Origin: Oscillospiraceae bacterium
GTDB taxonomy: Bacteria; Bacillota; Clostridia; Oscillospirales; Oscillospiraceae
Assembly: GCA_902785905.1 (NCBI GenBank)
Contig: CADAAM010000008.1
Location: forward strand, 1-41,139
Direction of reading: 5' to 3'
DNA: 41,139 nt
Positions 31,064 to 38,912 of this stretch are shown here, one piece after another (position 1 is the first letter of the stretch; each line of letters begins with the position of its first letter). A model generated the notes under the pieces. That model was not told the DNA's origin. It was given only the letters and a program-made list of their open reading frames with translations, and searched no databases. The translations under genes were made by a program, and so were the position numbers.

Positions 31064-32326
31064 TCACGACGGCCCCATATAGCGAAAGCACAGCATGGTG
31101 ATGTCGTCAAACTGTTCCGCTCCGTCCACAAAGGCATTGATGTCGTTCATGACGTTGGCCAGAATCTGTCCCGGCTGCGCGTCCGGCTCGCTGTTGAGGG
31201 CATTGAGCATGCGATCGGTACCGTAAAGCTCGTTCGCCCCGTTCGTGGCCTCCGCGACGCCGTCCGTGTAGACGAAAACGCTGTCGCCCGGATTCAAGCG
31301 GAACTCATGCTGTCTGAACGGGATTCCCTCCATGGTGGCGACCGGCATGGAATGCCGGTAGATCACCAGCTCATAGCTGCCGCCGGCCCTGCGCAGGACC
31401 GGATGCTCATGCCCGGCATTGGCCGCTACGCCTTTCCCGGTGGAGATTTCGAGCACAGCCACCCACATCGTCACGAAAAAGCCGGCGTCGTTGCTCTCGC
31501 AGAGCTGGTTGTTCACGCTCTCGAGCGCTTCCGCCGGGCTTTTGCCGTTCTGCAGTCCGGATTTGATCAGCACGCGGGCCACCATCATCAGCAGCGCAGC
31601 GGGAACACCCTTGCCCGACACGTCCGCCATGACAAGGCCGATATGGTCCTGATCGATCATGAAGAAATCGTAGAAGTCGCCGCCCACCTCCTTTGCCGGC
31701 GTCATGCTGGCGTAGAGGCTGAACTCCTTGCGGTTCGGGAAAGCCGGGAACAGGCGCGGCAGCTGGCTCGCCTGGATTTTGCTTGCCATGTCGAGTTCCG
31801 CGCCGATCCTCTCCTTCTCCGCCGTGACCCGCTTGATCTGGTCTATGTACAGCATGGTACGGGCGGACTGCTTGGCGAAGGATTCGGCCAGCACCTCGAT
31901 CTCGTCCCCCGTGCGGTAGACGTTCTCCATCTGAAACTGCCTGTTGCGCACGCCCAGCGAGGCCACGCGCCGCGTGATGGTGTTGAGCGGATCAATGATG
32001 TGCCCCGTGATGGAATACGCGGAGATCATGCCGGCCGCTACGATAAAAACCACCAGCAGGATGAGGATGTTTCTCGCGTGAAACATTTCTTGTTGAAAGG
32101 TTGCGACAGCGCCGCTGCGGAAGGTCTCGTATTCGTCTTCCATACCGTTGTCAATATATACCTGTTTCTGCGTCTCATAGGTGTCGTTGACCAGCTGCTC
32201 CACTCTTTTGGACTGAAAGAAAAACACCGTCGTGTAGGCCGCAATGACCAATACGATCGTGATCAGCAGCATTCCGAATATTTTTTGCCGGATACCGCCG
32301 GTAAAATTGCTTCTCTGTTTTTCCAT
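31064..32326 (-). CDS. Membrane PP2C (RsbU/SpoIIE-type) phosphatase with HAMP
   Basis: Predicted serine/threonine phosphatase signalling protein of 420 residues. Two membrane helices (IFGMLLITIVLVIAAYTTVFF and ILILLVVFIVAAGMISAY) flank a short extracellular loop of about 55 residues. A HAMP linker and coiled coil follow, then the PP2C domain with LPRLFP, KEVGGDFYDFF, LVMADVSGKGVPAALLM, NAGHEHPVL, VYTDGVAEA and FDDITML. All metal-binding aspartates appear present. The usual target class is an STAS anti-anti-sigma factor; none is encoded in the window. The ATG at 32326 has GGAGG 6 nt upstream. Confidence 0.9.
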   Translation of the reverse strand: MEKQRSNFTGGIRQKIFGMLLITIVLVIAAYTTVFFFQSKRVEQLVNDTYETQKQVYIDNGMEDEYETFRSGAVATFQQEMFHARNILILLVVFIVAAGMISAYSITGHIIDPLNTITRRVASLGVRNRQFQMENVYRTGDEIEVLAESFAKQSARTMLYIDQIKRVTAEKERIGAELDMASKIQASQLPRLFPAFPNRKEFSLYASMTPAKEVGGDFYDFFMIDQDHIGLVMADVSGKGVPAALLMMVARVLIKSGLQNGKSPAEALESVNNQLCESNDAGFFVTMWVAVLEISTGKGVAANAGHEHPVLRRAGGSYELVIYRHSMPVATMEGIPFRQHEFRLNPGDSVFVYTDGVAEATNGANELYGTDRMLNALNSEPDAQPGQILANVMNDINAFVDGAEQFDDITMLCFRYMGPS

Positions 32327-32432
32327 GGATATCCTCCCGTGATGATGCGTTTTCCCCTGTGCTTTTCCCGCGTATATTTCTCCTTCTATGCAGAATCGTC
32401 CGCTCCGTGAGCACGATTGAAAAAGCATTTTA

Positions 32433-32461
32433 ATCTTACCATATTCTGCGGCGTTTCTCAA
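32433..32461 (-). promoter_or_regulatory. Promoter of the RsbU-like/PTS operon
   Basis: Minus strand TTGAGA (32461-32456), 17-nt spacer, TAAGAT (32438-32433). It lies about 105 nt before the RsbU-like ATG. Confidence 0.65.
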
Positions 32462-32640
32462 TAAGATCGCCTTGATTTCTCAAAAGGTTCCCTCCCCCGG
32501 GAGAAAAGCCGGATCGAACAAGCACCGCTCATATTTCGCACCAGTGTTTTGCTTACAATCAGTCTCGACTTTCCTATGCTTTCAAGCTCTGCACAAATTG
32601 AAATATTGTTGAAAGCCGCAGAACGCGAAGGTTCCGCGGC
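32462..32640. other. Non-coding gap beside repeat copy B
   Basis: Part of the 488-nt gap 32327-32814. Apart from a short CTCCC/GGGAG palindrome near 32492, I see no gene or clear signal here. The gap's other contents are the RsbU-like promoter and repeat copy B. Confidence 0.55.
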
Positions 32641-32800
32641 TCAAGCTGTCGACAAAGCGTCGACTGCTTGAAGGGCAAAAATGGGAACTCTCGAAAAAGT
32701 TCCCATTTTTACATGGATTGTACGTGAAAGGGGACTCTCCGTCCCCCTTCACAGATCCCCCTTACAAGACTAACTTGGTTTGCAGGAGTTTGTCTGCGGC
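32641..32800 (-). repeat. Dispersed multi-hairpin repeat, copy B
   Basis: Read on the minus strand this nearly matches copy A (14230-14397). The shared order is GCAGACAAAC, TGCAAACCAAGTTAGTCTTG, a GTGAAGGGGGAC stem, GTACAATCCA, an AAAAATGGGAACT stem and a TCAAGC..GTCGAC stem. Differences between copies are mostly single bases, several compensatory or within loops. It starts 15 nt after the cotJC stop and may also serve as its terminator. Confidence 0.85.
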
Positions 32801-32814
32801 TCAGCTTTCAGCGT

Positions 32815-33411
32815 TCAGCGGTCGAACGCCGGGTTTACGGCGTAGTAATTCTTCTCGTTCATCTTCTCCGACGCAAGGCGCAGGCCCTCGCCGAAGCGCT
32901 GATAGTGCACCACTTCCCTCTCCCGCAGATAGCGCATAACGTTATTCACGTCCGGATCATCCGACAGGCGCAGGATGTTGTCGTAGGTGACGCGTGCCTT
33001 CTGCTCCGCGGCCAGATCCTCGCTCAAATCGGCGATCACGTCGCCCTTGACCGCCATAGACGCCGCGCTCCACGGGAAGCCCGCGGCCGCCGTCGGGTAG
33101 ACGCCCGCCGTGTGGTCGACGAAGTAGGCGTCAAAGCCCGCTTTTTTTATCTCGTCGACGGACAGATCGCGCGTGAGCTGGTGCACCACCGCGCCGATCA
33201 TCTCCAGATGGCCGAGCTCCTCCGTCCCGATGTCGGTCAGCAGGCCCTTGAGCTCGGGATAGGGCATGGCGTAGCGCTGGCTCAGATAGCGCAGTGAGGC
33301 GCCGAGTTCCCCGTCCGGTCCGCCGTATTGTGAAATGATGAACTTTGCCAGGGCGGGGTTGGTGCTGCGGATTCTGACCGGATACTGCAGCTTCTTTTCA
33401 TAGACGAACAT
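32815..33411 (-). CDS. cotJC: Spore coat protein CotJC, manganese catalase family
   Basis: Coat-associated protein of the Mn-catalase (ferritin-like) family. It is 198 residues from MFVYEKKLQYPVRI. Metal-ligand-type residues are in FIISQYGGPDGELGASLRYL, LTDIGTEELGHLEMIG and EDLAAEQKARVTYDNIL, with REREVVHYQRFGEGL near the end. The ATG at 33411 follows the cotJA-B stop by 2 nt; its GGAGG lies within the end of that gene. A longer frame to 33495 overlaps cotJA-B and is rejected. Confidence 0.95.
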   Translation of the reverse strand: MFVYEKKLQYPVRIRSTNPALAKFIISQYGGPDGELGASLRYLSQRYAMPYPELKGLLTDIGTEELGHLEMIGAVVHQLTRDLSVDEIKKAGFDAYFVDHTAGVYPTAAAGFPWSAASMAVKGDVIADLSEDLAAEQKARVTYDNILRLSDDPDVNNVMRYLREREVVHYQRFGEGLRLASEKMNEKNYYAVNPAFDR

Positions 33412-33413
33412 AC

Positions 33414-33860
33414 TCAGCGCTCCCTCCTGTTCTGAAATTCCCAGGGCCAGGGGTCTTTGAGCCAGGTGAAGCTGTCCCGGCCGAGCTGATCGCACTGGGT
33501 GATGACGCCGTAGCGGGCGGTGTAGCGCTCGCGGGCCTCTTTTCTCAGGGCCAGGATGCTTTGATAGAGGTCGAAGGCCTCCTGATCGTCGGCATGGGTG
33601 TCGAGATAGAGCTCCAGCTCATCGGCCACGAAGTCGATGGCCATGAGCTCCGCCGTCGGCATGTCGGGCGCTTTCTCATTGACGATATTCATAAACGGGA
33701 GATCAAGTCCCGGGAACAGCGTCCCGCGGGCCAGGGCCTCCGATGCGTCGTAATTGGGCGCGGCGGACACCTGCATGGGCACGTACGACATGGCAAGCGG
33801 CGCGTACGCCCCCGGCAGCTTCCCGTTCAGATAGCTTTGATCGGGTTTTACACAGTTCAA
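33414..33860 (-). CDS. CotJA-CotJB fusion, spore coat protein
   Basis: One continuous frame of 148 residues combines two coat proteins usually encoded separately. Residues 1-60 resemble CotJA (SEALARGTLFPGLDLPFMN). Residues about 66-145 resemble CotJB (ELMAIDFVADELELYLDTH, YGVITQCDQLGRDSF, WLKDPWPWEFQ). No stop or start codon with a ribosome-binding site is evident at the join. The start is a TTG at 33860 with AAGGAGG 7 nt upstream. It is the first gene of the cotJ operon, followed 2 nt later by cotJC, and is preceded by a sigma-E-like promoter. Confidence 0.88.
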   Translation of the reverse strand: MNCVKPDQSYLNGKLPGAYAPLAMSYVPMQVSAAPNYDASEALARGTLFPGLDLPFMNIVNEKAPDMPTAELMAIDFVADELELYLDTHADDQEAFDLYQSILALRKEARERYTARYGVITQCDQLGRDSFTWLKDPWPWEFQNRRER

Positions 33861-33893
33861 TTGAATTCCTCCTTGAAGCCTTTGCTTCGTCCC

Positions 33894-33921
33894 ATCCTAT
33901 GACACAGCAGGAGAAATGTGA
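33894..33921 (-). promoter_or_regulatory. Sigma-E-like promoter of the cotJ operon
   Basis: Minus strand TCACATT (33921-33915), 13-nt spacer, CATAGGAT (33901-33894). It resembles sigma-E sites with one -35 and two -10 mismatches. B. subtilis cotJ is sigma-E dependent, which supports it. Confidence 0.5.
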
Positions 33922-33958
33922 AAAAAACTGTCATCCTTCGCTGACGCTCAGGATGACA
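33921..33958 (-). terminator. Terminator of yjjG from the TGTCATCCT repeat family
   Basis: A 9-bp stem, TGTCATCCT/AGGATGACA (33929-33937 with 33950-33958), encloses GAGCGTCAGCGA on the minus strand. GTTTTTTT follows. It is kin to the element at 20430-20491 and abuts the cotJ promoter. Confidence 0.82.
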
Positions 33959-33963
33959 CATTC

Positions 33964-34674
33964 TTATTTGAAAACGTCTCTCAGCAGCCTCTCGAATTCC
34001 GAGAGCTCCGCAATCTCATAGTCGGGGACAATCGGCCCGTTGTTCGTCTTCCCGTTCGGGTTGAACCAGCAGGTTTTGATCCCCGCGTTGTGGCCGCCGC
34101 GGATGTCCGAGGTGAGGCTGTCGCCGAGGATGATCGCCCTCTCCCGCTCAAAGCCGGGGATCTCCCGGAAGCATTGTTCAAAGAAGCGTTTCTCGGGCTT
34201 GTTGCCGTCCATATGCTCGGAGACGAAAATCTTCTCAAAATACCGCTCGATGCCCGCGCTCTCGATGCGGCTGTCCTGCACGGACTGTGTGCCGTTGGAG
34301 CAGATAAAGAGGCGGTACTTTTCGTAAAGCGCTTCCAGCAAGGCCTCGGCCCCGGGCATGAACCAGTGCCCCTCCCCGAGCAGCTTCTCGTACAGCGCCT
34401 GTGTCCTGAACGCATCCGCCTCGACGCCGATCTCATGAAACAGCGCCTCGAAGCGCTTGACCAGAACCTGGTCTCTGGTCAGGATTCCGTCCTCCAGCAT
34501 CTCCCAATGTCGGATATTGATTTGGTTATACCGCTTTGCGATCTCGTCGCTGAACGGCACGCCGACGAGCGCAAAGGCGCGGCCCAGCGCGTGATGCTCC
34601 GCCTTGTTGAAATCCAGGATCGTGTTGTCCAGATCCAGCAGGATCACGGGGCGCTTGTCCAGCTGTCCGCTCAT
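33964..34674 (-). CDS. YjjG-family HAD nucleotidase
   Basis: Predicted 5'-nucleotidase of the YjjG type, which clears non-canonical pyrimidine nucleotides. It is 236 residues long. HAD motif I is LLDLDNTILDF, motif II FICSNGTQSVQ, motif III the Lys in MDGNKPEKRFF, and motif IV IILGDSLTSDIRGG. The C-terminal CWFNPNGKTNNGPIVPDYEI is typical of the YjjG/YfnB subfamily. Its ATG overlaps the murF stop (ATGA), so it is translated after murF. Confidence 0.9.
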   Translation of the reverse strand: MSGQLDKRPVILLDLDNTILDFNKAEHHALGRAFALVGVPFSDEIAKRYNQINIRHWEMLEDGILTRDQVLVKRFEALFHEIGVEADAFRTQALYEKLLGEGHWFMPGAEALLEALYEKYRLFICSNGTQSVQDSRIESAGIERYFEKIFVSEHMDGNKPEKRFFEQCFREIPGFERERAIILGDSLTSDIRGGHNAGIKTCWFNPNGKTNNGPIVPDYEIAELSEFERLLRDVFK

Positions 34675-36023
34675 GCCTTCAGCTCCTTGACGGCCTCCGC
34701 CACATGCTCCATATGCATCCCGAGCGAGGCCTTGACCAGCACGCGGTCGCCCTTTTGAAGGAGAGTCGGGAGGGCCTCAATCATGGCGTCGCGGTTTTCA
34801 AACCAGCGGCCCCTCTCCCCCGCCCCGGCGGCGATCTCCTTTCCGAGCGTCCCGCAGGCGGCTACGAGCTCAATGCCTTTCTCTTTTGCATAGCTGCCGA
34901 GCTCACGGTGCAATCGCGTGGAATCCGCCCCGAGCTCCAGCATATCGGCCAGCAGGCAGACACGCCGCCCCCCGCAGGCCGCGAGGGAATCCACCGCGCA
35001 GCGCATGGACTCGGGATTGGCGTTGTAGCAATCGTCCACCAGCGTGACAAAGCCGGTGTCGACGACGGCGTTTCGTCTGCCGACGGTTGCATAAGAGGCG
35101 ATGCCCTCCTCGATCTCGCGGTCGCTGAGCCCCAGCGCGATGCCGACCGCCGCCCCCTCGAGCGCGGCGTATACCATCTGCCGCCCGAAGGCCGGGACAT
35201 CGGCGCGGATGATCCTGTCAGCATATGTGATACGGCAGCGGGTACGGCCCTCGGGCAAGAGCTCAATGTCATCCGCCCGCACTTCACAGTTTTCTCCCGT
35301 GCCGAAGCGGATGACGCGCTGGGGGCAGCTCAGCCTTTTCAGATGCTCGTCATCCCCGTTGCAGATGACCACGCCGTCTGGCGGCAGGAAGGCCAGCATC
35401 TCGGTCTTCGCGCGGTAGACGCCGTCCAGATCGTGCAGAAATTCCAGGTGCGCCCGTCCGATCACGGTGAAGACCGCGATCGTCGGCCTTGCGACGGAAG
35501 CAAGCTCCGTCATCTCGCCGAAGCCGGAGATGCCCATCTCCACCACGGCGGCCTCGTGCTCGTTCTCAATGCAGGAGACTGTCATCGGTACGCCGATCTG
35601 GTTGTTGTGGTTACCCTCCGTCTTCAAAACGTTATAGCGAGCGGACAGGACGCTCGCAATCATTTCCTTGGCCGTCGTCTTGCCGACGCTGCCCGTCACG
35701 CCGATGACCGGGATATTCAATGTCGCGCGGTAAGCGGCGGCGATCTTCTCCAGGGCCGTCTGCACATTTTCGACCAGGATCACGGGGCCATCGACTCCGT
35801 CCGGTATGTACTCCGCCAGCGCACAGACCGCGCCTTTATCCATAGCCGACTGAATATAGCGGTGCCCGTCCGTATTCTCCCCGCGGAAGGCGACGAAGAG
35901 ATCGCCCCTTTCCGCGGCGCGGCTGTCGATCACGGCACGGCCGATCCCAAGTGAGGGATCGTGGCAGCCGACCAGTTTTCCTCCGCAAGCCTCGGCCGCG
36001 GCTTTCAATGTCATAGTCTTCAA
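34671..36023 (-). CDS. murF: UDP-MurNAc-tripeptide:D-Ala-D-Ala ligase
   Basis: Adds D-Ala-D-Ala to complete the peptidoglycan precursor. It is 450 aa and has VIDSRAAERGDLFVAFRGEN in the N-terminal domain. The ATP site is VTGSVGKTTAKEMIASVL, with TEGNHNNQIGVP and VVEMGISGFGEM following. The C-terminal Mur domain includes DDCYNANPESMRCA and LADMLELG. A TTG at 36023 has AAGGAGA 7 nt upstream and is preferred to the ATG at 36014 (16 nt). The longer frame to 36425 runs over the divergent exonuclease and its promoter, so it is not real. Confidence 0.96.
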   Translation of the reverse strand: MKTMTLKAAAEACGGKLVGCHDPSLGIGRAVIDSRAAERGDLFVAFRGENTDGHRYIQSAMDKGAVCALAEYIPDGVDGPVILVENVQTALEKIAAAYRATLNIPVIGVTGSVGKTTAKEMIASVLSARYNVLKTEGNHNNQIGVPMTVSCIENEHEAAVVEMGISGFGEMTELASVARPTIAVFTVIGRAHLEFLHDLDGVYRAKTEMLAFLPPDGVVICNGDDEHLKRLSCPQRVIRFGTGENCEVRADDIELLPEGRTRCRITYADRIIRADVPAFGRQMVYAALEGAAVGIALGLSDREIEEGIASYATVGRRNAVVDTGFVTLVDDCYNANPESMRCAVDSLAACGGRRVCLLADMLELGADSTRLHRELGSYAKEKGIELVAACGTLGKEIAAGAGERGRWFENRDAMIEALPTLLQKGDRVLVKASLGMHMEHVAEAVKELKA

Positions 36024-36048
36024 AAAACCATCTCCTTCAGTGCCTGAC

Positions 36049-36077
36049 AGTATAACACACCCTGATGCGCAAAGCAA
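36049..36077 (-). promoter_or_regulatory. Promoter of murF
   Basis: Minus strand TTGCTT (36077-36072), 17-nt spacer, TATACT (36054-36049). It is about 26 nt from the TTG start. Confidence 0.62.
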
Positions 36078-36146
36078 AGAAAAAGCTCCGCCCATCTTTC
36101 TTTTACTTTTCCTAAAAAAAGTAGTGCACAGCAGGAAAAGATATGC

Positions 36147-36152
36147 TATAAT
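36147..36152 (+). promoter_or_regulatory. Extended -10 promoter of the exonuclease gene
   Basis: TGCTATAAT gives an extended -10 (TATAAT at 36147-36152). No good -35 is seen at 17 nt. It lies 37 nt before the ATG and is divergent from murF. Confidence 0.6.
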
Positions 36153-36188
36153 GTTAAAGTACATTTTTACGGACAAAGGATTTTTGCT

Positions 36189-37175
36189 ATGAACTATGTT
36201 GTGGTGGATCTGGAATGGAATCAGGCGATGAGTTCCAAGTCCTCCGTTTTTAACAAGCTGCCGATCCATCTCGGCGGCGAGATCATTGAGATCGGTGCGG
36301 TCAAACTCACCGAAGACATGCGTCCCGGCGAGGAGTTCACCGTGGACGTCAAGCCCGTGTACTTCCGCCGCATGCACTATAAAGTCAAGAAGATCACCGG
36401 TTTTGACAAGGAGCGCCTCGCACACGGTCTATCCTTCCCTGATGCGATGGAGCAGTTCCGCGCCTGGTGCGGGGACGATGTGACCTTTGTCACCTGGGGC
36501 TGCGACGATCAGCGCATCATGGAGCAGAACATCATCATCCATGATCTGGACTGGGACTGGATCGCCGGCTGGATCAATCTCCAGCTCATCTATAATCTGC
36601 AGACCGGCGGGGACAAAAACCAGAAATCCCTCGCCAGCGCCATGGAGCACTTTGAGATTGAGCAGACCCGCATTGCGCACGACGCATTGGGCGACGCCTA
36701 CAACACCGCCCTCATCGCCTCCCGCCTCGATATGAACGAGGGGCTTCGCATGTATGACGACGCGGCGCGCATCCTCGCCTCGCGCATGCCGAACTATAAG
36801 CCGCCCACGGAAGCCGAGGGGCCCGATACGCTCAGCCATGACTGCTTTGACGGCTTTGCCAGCAAATCCGAGGCTTTCTCGGACGAGCGCCTGTCCACCC
36901 TCGCCTGTCCCGTCTGCGGAGGAGAGACCAGCCCTCTCAAGTGGATCAACCAGGGCGATCAGCGCTATATGAACCTCTACTCCTGTGCCGAGCACGGAAG
37001 TTTCCTCGTCCGTACTAAGTTCCGTAAGAACAAGGAAGACGGCGCATGGCTTGCCAACCGTCTGGTCTATGAAGCCGATGAGGAGATGCTCGGCTTCTAT
37101 AAGGCCAAGGCCGCCCAGTCAAGACGGCGCAGCCGTGGCCACAGCCAACGCAAGGGCCGCTCGTCCGGCAAATAA
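36189..37175 (+). CDS. DEDDh 3'-5' exonuclease (KapD/ERI-1-like) with C-terminal zinc-ribbon-like domain
   Basis: A 328-residue predicted exonuclease. Residues 1-185 carry the DEDD set: Asp7 and Glu9 in VVVDLEWNQ, an Asp in FVTWGCDDQRIM and AHDALGDAYNTALIA at the end. GGEIIEIGAVKLTED matches the KapD/ERI-1 branch. The remaining 140 residues contain CPVCGG and, about 30 residues later, SCAEHG, which could bind zinc. A basic tail (SRRRSRGHSQRKGRSSGK) may contact nucleic acid. AAAGGA is 8 nt before the ATG. It is monocistronic. Confidence 0.85.
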   Translation: MNYVVVDLEWNQAMSSKSSVFNKLPIHLGGEIIEIGAVKLTEDMRPGEEFTVDVKPVYFRRMHYKVKKITGFDKERLAHGLSFPDAMEQFRAWCGDDVTFVTWGCDDQRIMEQNIIIHDLDWDWIAGWINLQLIYNLQTGGDKNQKSLASAMEHFEIEQTRIAHDALGDAYNTALIASRLDMNEGLRMYDDAARILASRMPNYKPPTEAEGPDTLSHDCFDGFASKSEAFSDERLSTLACPVCGGETSPLKWINQGDQRYMNLYSCAEHGSFLVRTKFRKNKEDGAWLANRLVYEADEEMLGFYKAKAAQSRRRSRGHSQRKGRSSGK

Positions 37176-37221
37176 AAATCGACTGCTTCGGTCATAGAGC
37201 CGGAGCAGTCGATTTTTATTT
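37170..37221. terminator. Bidirectional terminator, exonuclease and PepSY genes
   Basis: An 18-bp perfect stem (37170-37187 with 37204-37221) includes AAAAATCGACTGCT and its complement, with A and T tracts at the ends. It overlaps the exonuclease stop codon and ends 2 nt before the PepSY stop. Confidence 0.92.
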
Positions 37222-37223
37222 GT

Positions 37224-37967
37224 CTATTCGGACGCCGCTTCGTCCTGCGTCTCTTCCCCGCCGCCAAAAGCCGCGGTGTTGGAGAAACTGAGGCCGGAGA
37301 GCTTCCAGCTCATGATCTCGCCGCTCACAGCGTCGATCACATAGTCGTAGCCGGTCTCGTCGACGGTGAAGCTGACCTCGTAGACCGGGTTGCCGTCGTC
37401 ATCCTTGGTGCGGTATACGCCGCTGACCTCCGCCTTCCTGTCGCCGGGGTCCGCGTTCTCCATGGCGATCTCGAGGGCTTTGTTGACCCCGATATACTTG
37501 GTCTGCTGGGGCTCCGCCGCGAAGCTCTCGTTCTCGCTCATCTCAAATACGGTCTCTTCCGGTACAGCGGGCGTCTGCGTCTCAGCCGGAGCCGCGGGCT
37601 CCACTGCGGCCGGCGCCGCAGTTTCAGCGGGTGCTTCGGTCTCAACCGGCTTCGGAGCCTCCGTCTCAAGCGGCTCTTCCGTCTCGGCGGGTGCAGCGGT
37701 CTCTTCCGGCACAGCCGTCTCGGCGGGCACGGGCGTCTCCTCCGGTACGGCCGTCTCAGCCGGGGTCTCGGACTTCGGCTCGCGCGTCTTCGTAGAACCG
37801 GGGATATAGGACTCCAGGATCGGGTACAACTTTCCCTGTACCTCACGCGGCAGAGGTAGCGTGTTGAGCTCCAGGCCCGTCACGATGCCGCCGGCGTAGG
37901 CAGCCAGGATCAGAATGATCCAAATCCACCAGAGGGAATGCTTTTTCTTTTTGGGCTGTTCGTTCAT
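37224..37967 (-). CDS. Membrane-anchored PepSY-domain protein with Pro/Glu/Thr-rich stalk
   Basis: A 247-residue protein with a positively charged N-terminus and one membrane helix (WWIWIILILAAYAGGIVTGL). A low-complexity stalk of about 90 residues repeats units such as PAETAVPEETPVPAETA. A PepSY domain follows, with KYIGVNKALEIAMENA and VYEVSFTVDETGYDYVIDAV then SGEIMSW. PepSY domains often inhibit or chaperone secreted peptidases; the partner is unknown. It lies 18 nt after ribF at the end of the rbfA operon. Confidence 0.87.
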   Translation of the reverse strand: MNEQPKKKKHSLWWIWIILILAAYAGGIVTGLELNTLPLPREVQGKLYPILESYIPGSTKTREPKSETPAETAVPEETPVPAETAVPEETAAPAETEEPLETEAPKPVETEAPAETAAPAAVEPAAPAETQTPAVPEETVFEMSENESFAAEPQQTKYIGVNKALEIAMENADPGDRKAEVSGVYRTKDDDGNPVYEVSFTVDETGYDYVIDAVSGEIMSWKLSGLSFSNTAAFGGGEETQDEAASE

Positions 37968-37985
37968 AGCGATCTCCTCTCATCA

Positions 37986-38906
37986 TCAAGACTGAGATGT
38001 TGTATTGCCGCTCTGCCGGAACCAGGCTCTCGCCTCGTCGGCGTCGCGTCGGATCTGCCGGGACAGTTCCTCGTAGTCCTCGAATTTCACCTCGGGCCGC
38101 AGGAACTTATAAAACTCTACTCTGGCCTGACGGCCGTAGAGATTACCGGAAAATTGAAGGAGATGGGTCTCCACATTGACACGCCCCTCGTCGCTGACGG
38201 TGGGTCTTACACCGACGTTTGCCACCGCGATATGGCCGGAGCCGTCCTCAAGAAACACCTTGGCCGCATAGACGCCCCTCCGCGGGACGATGACCCCCTC
38301 GGGAAAACTCATGTTGATCGTCGGCGCGCCGAGTTTTGTCCCCAGATGATAGCCGGAGTGGACCGTGTCCTGCAGGGTGTGGGGGTGGCCCAGATATCTT
38401 GCCGCCGTCTCCATATCGCCTTCCGCAATCAGGGTGCGTATATAGGTTGAGCTCACGATCCGCCCGTCGAGGCGCACGGCCTCGATGATATCGCAGCCGA
38501 TACCGCGCTCTTCACAGTAGGCCTTGAGCTTTTCCGCCGTTCCATCTCCCCGGTAGCCGAAGCAGAAATCGTGCCCCACCACGATCCAGGCAAGGCCCAG
38601 CTCCTCAATAATCGTATCTGCGAAGCGCTGCCAGGGCATCTCCATGGTGTGGCGGTTGAAGTGGATGAAGACCACATCGTCGATTCCGTAACAGCGGCGT
38701 ATGATCTCCTCACGGCTGAGGGCGCTGTTGATAAGCGGAACCTCCTTCCCGAACACCAGCGTGTCGGGATGTACGTCGAAGGACAGCACCGAGGGCCTGG
38801 CCCCAATCTCTTTTGCGCGCTCCTTCGTCTTGTTCAGCAGCGCGCCGTGCCCGATATGAACCCCATCGAAAAAGCCCAGGGCGATGGCGCGTTTGAAATC
38901 CGCCAT
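37986..38906 (-). CDS. ribF: Bifunctional riboflavin kinase/FAD synthetase
   Basis: Makes FMN and then FAD from riboflavin. It is 306 residues. The N-terminal adenylyltransferase domain has ALGFFDGVHIGHGALL, IVVGHDFCFGYRGDG and ISSTYIR-like IVSSTYIRTLI. The C-terminal flavokinase domain has GTKLGAPTINMSFPEG (family GxPTxN) and VNVETHLLQF with the catalytic Glu. The N-terminus is slightly short compared with many homologues. It lies 6 nt after truB, the usual order. Confidence 0.95.
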   Translation of the reverse strand: MADFKRAIALGFFDGVHIGHGALLNKTKERAKEIGARPSVLSFDVHPDTLVFGKEVPLINSALSREEIIRRCYGIDDVVFIHFNRHTMEMPWQRFADTIIEELGLAWIVVGHDFCFGYRGDGTAEKLKAYCEERGIGCDIIEAVRLDGRIVSSTYIRTLIAEGDMETAARYLGHPHTLQDTVHSGYHLGTKLGAPTINMSFPEGVIVPRRGVYAAKVFLEDGSGHIAVANVGVRPTVSDEGRVNVETHLLQFSGNLYGRQARVEFYKFLRPEVKFEDYEELSRQIRRDADEARAWFRQSGNTTSQS

Positions 38907-38912
38907 ATTGTG

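Noticed and set aside
29451..31082. 543-codon plus-strand open frame opposite the PTS gene
   Set aside because: The product is a His/Gln/Arg-rich low-complexity sequence, mirror of a coding strand. The minus-strand PTS protein is clearly real.
31052..32410. 452-codon plus-strand frame opposite the RsbU-like gene
   Set aside because: No motif, no ribosome-binding site, and an intact PP2C gene on the other strand.
37550..37790. Regularly spaced repeats that could suggest a CRISPR or minisatellite
   Set aside because: They encode the Pro-Ala-Glu-Thr stalk of the PepSY protein in frame. Unit length is short and there are no unique spacers.
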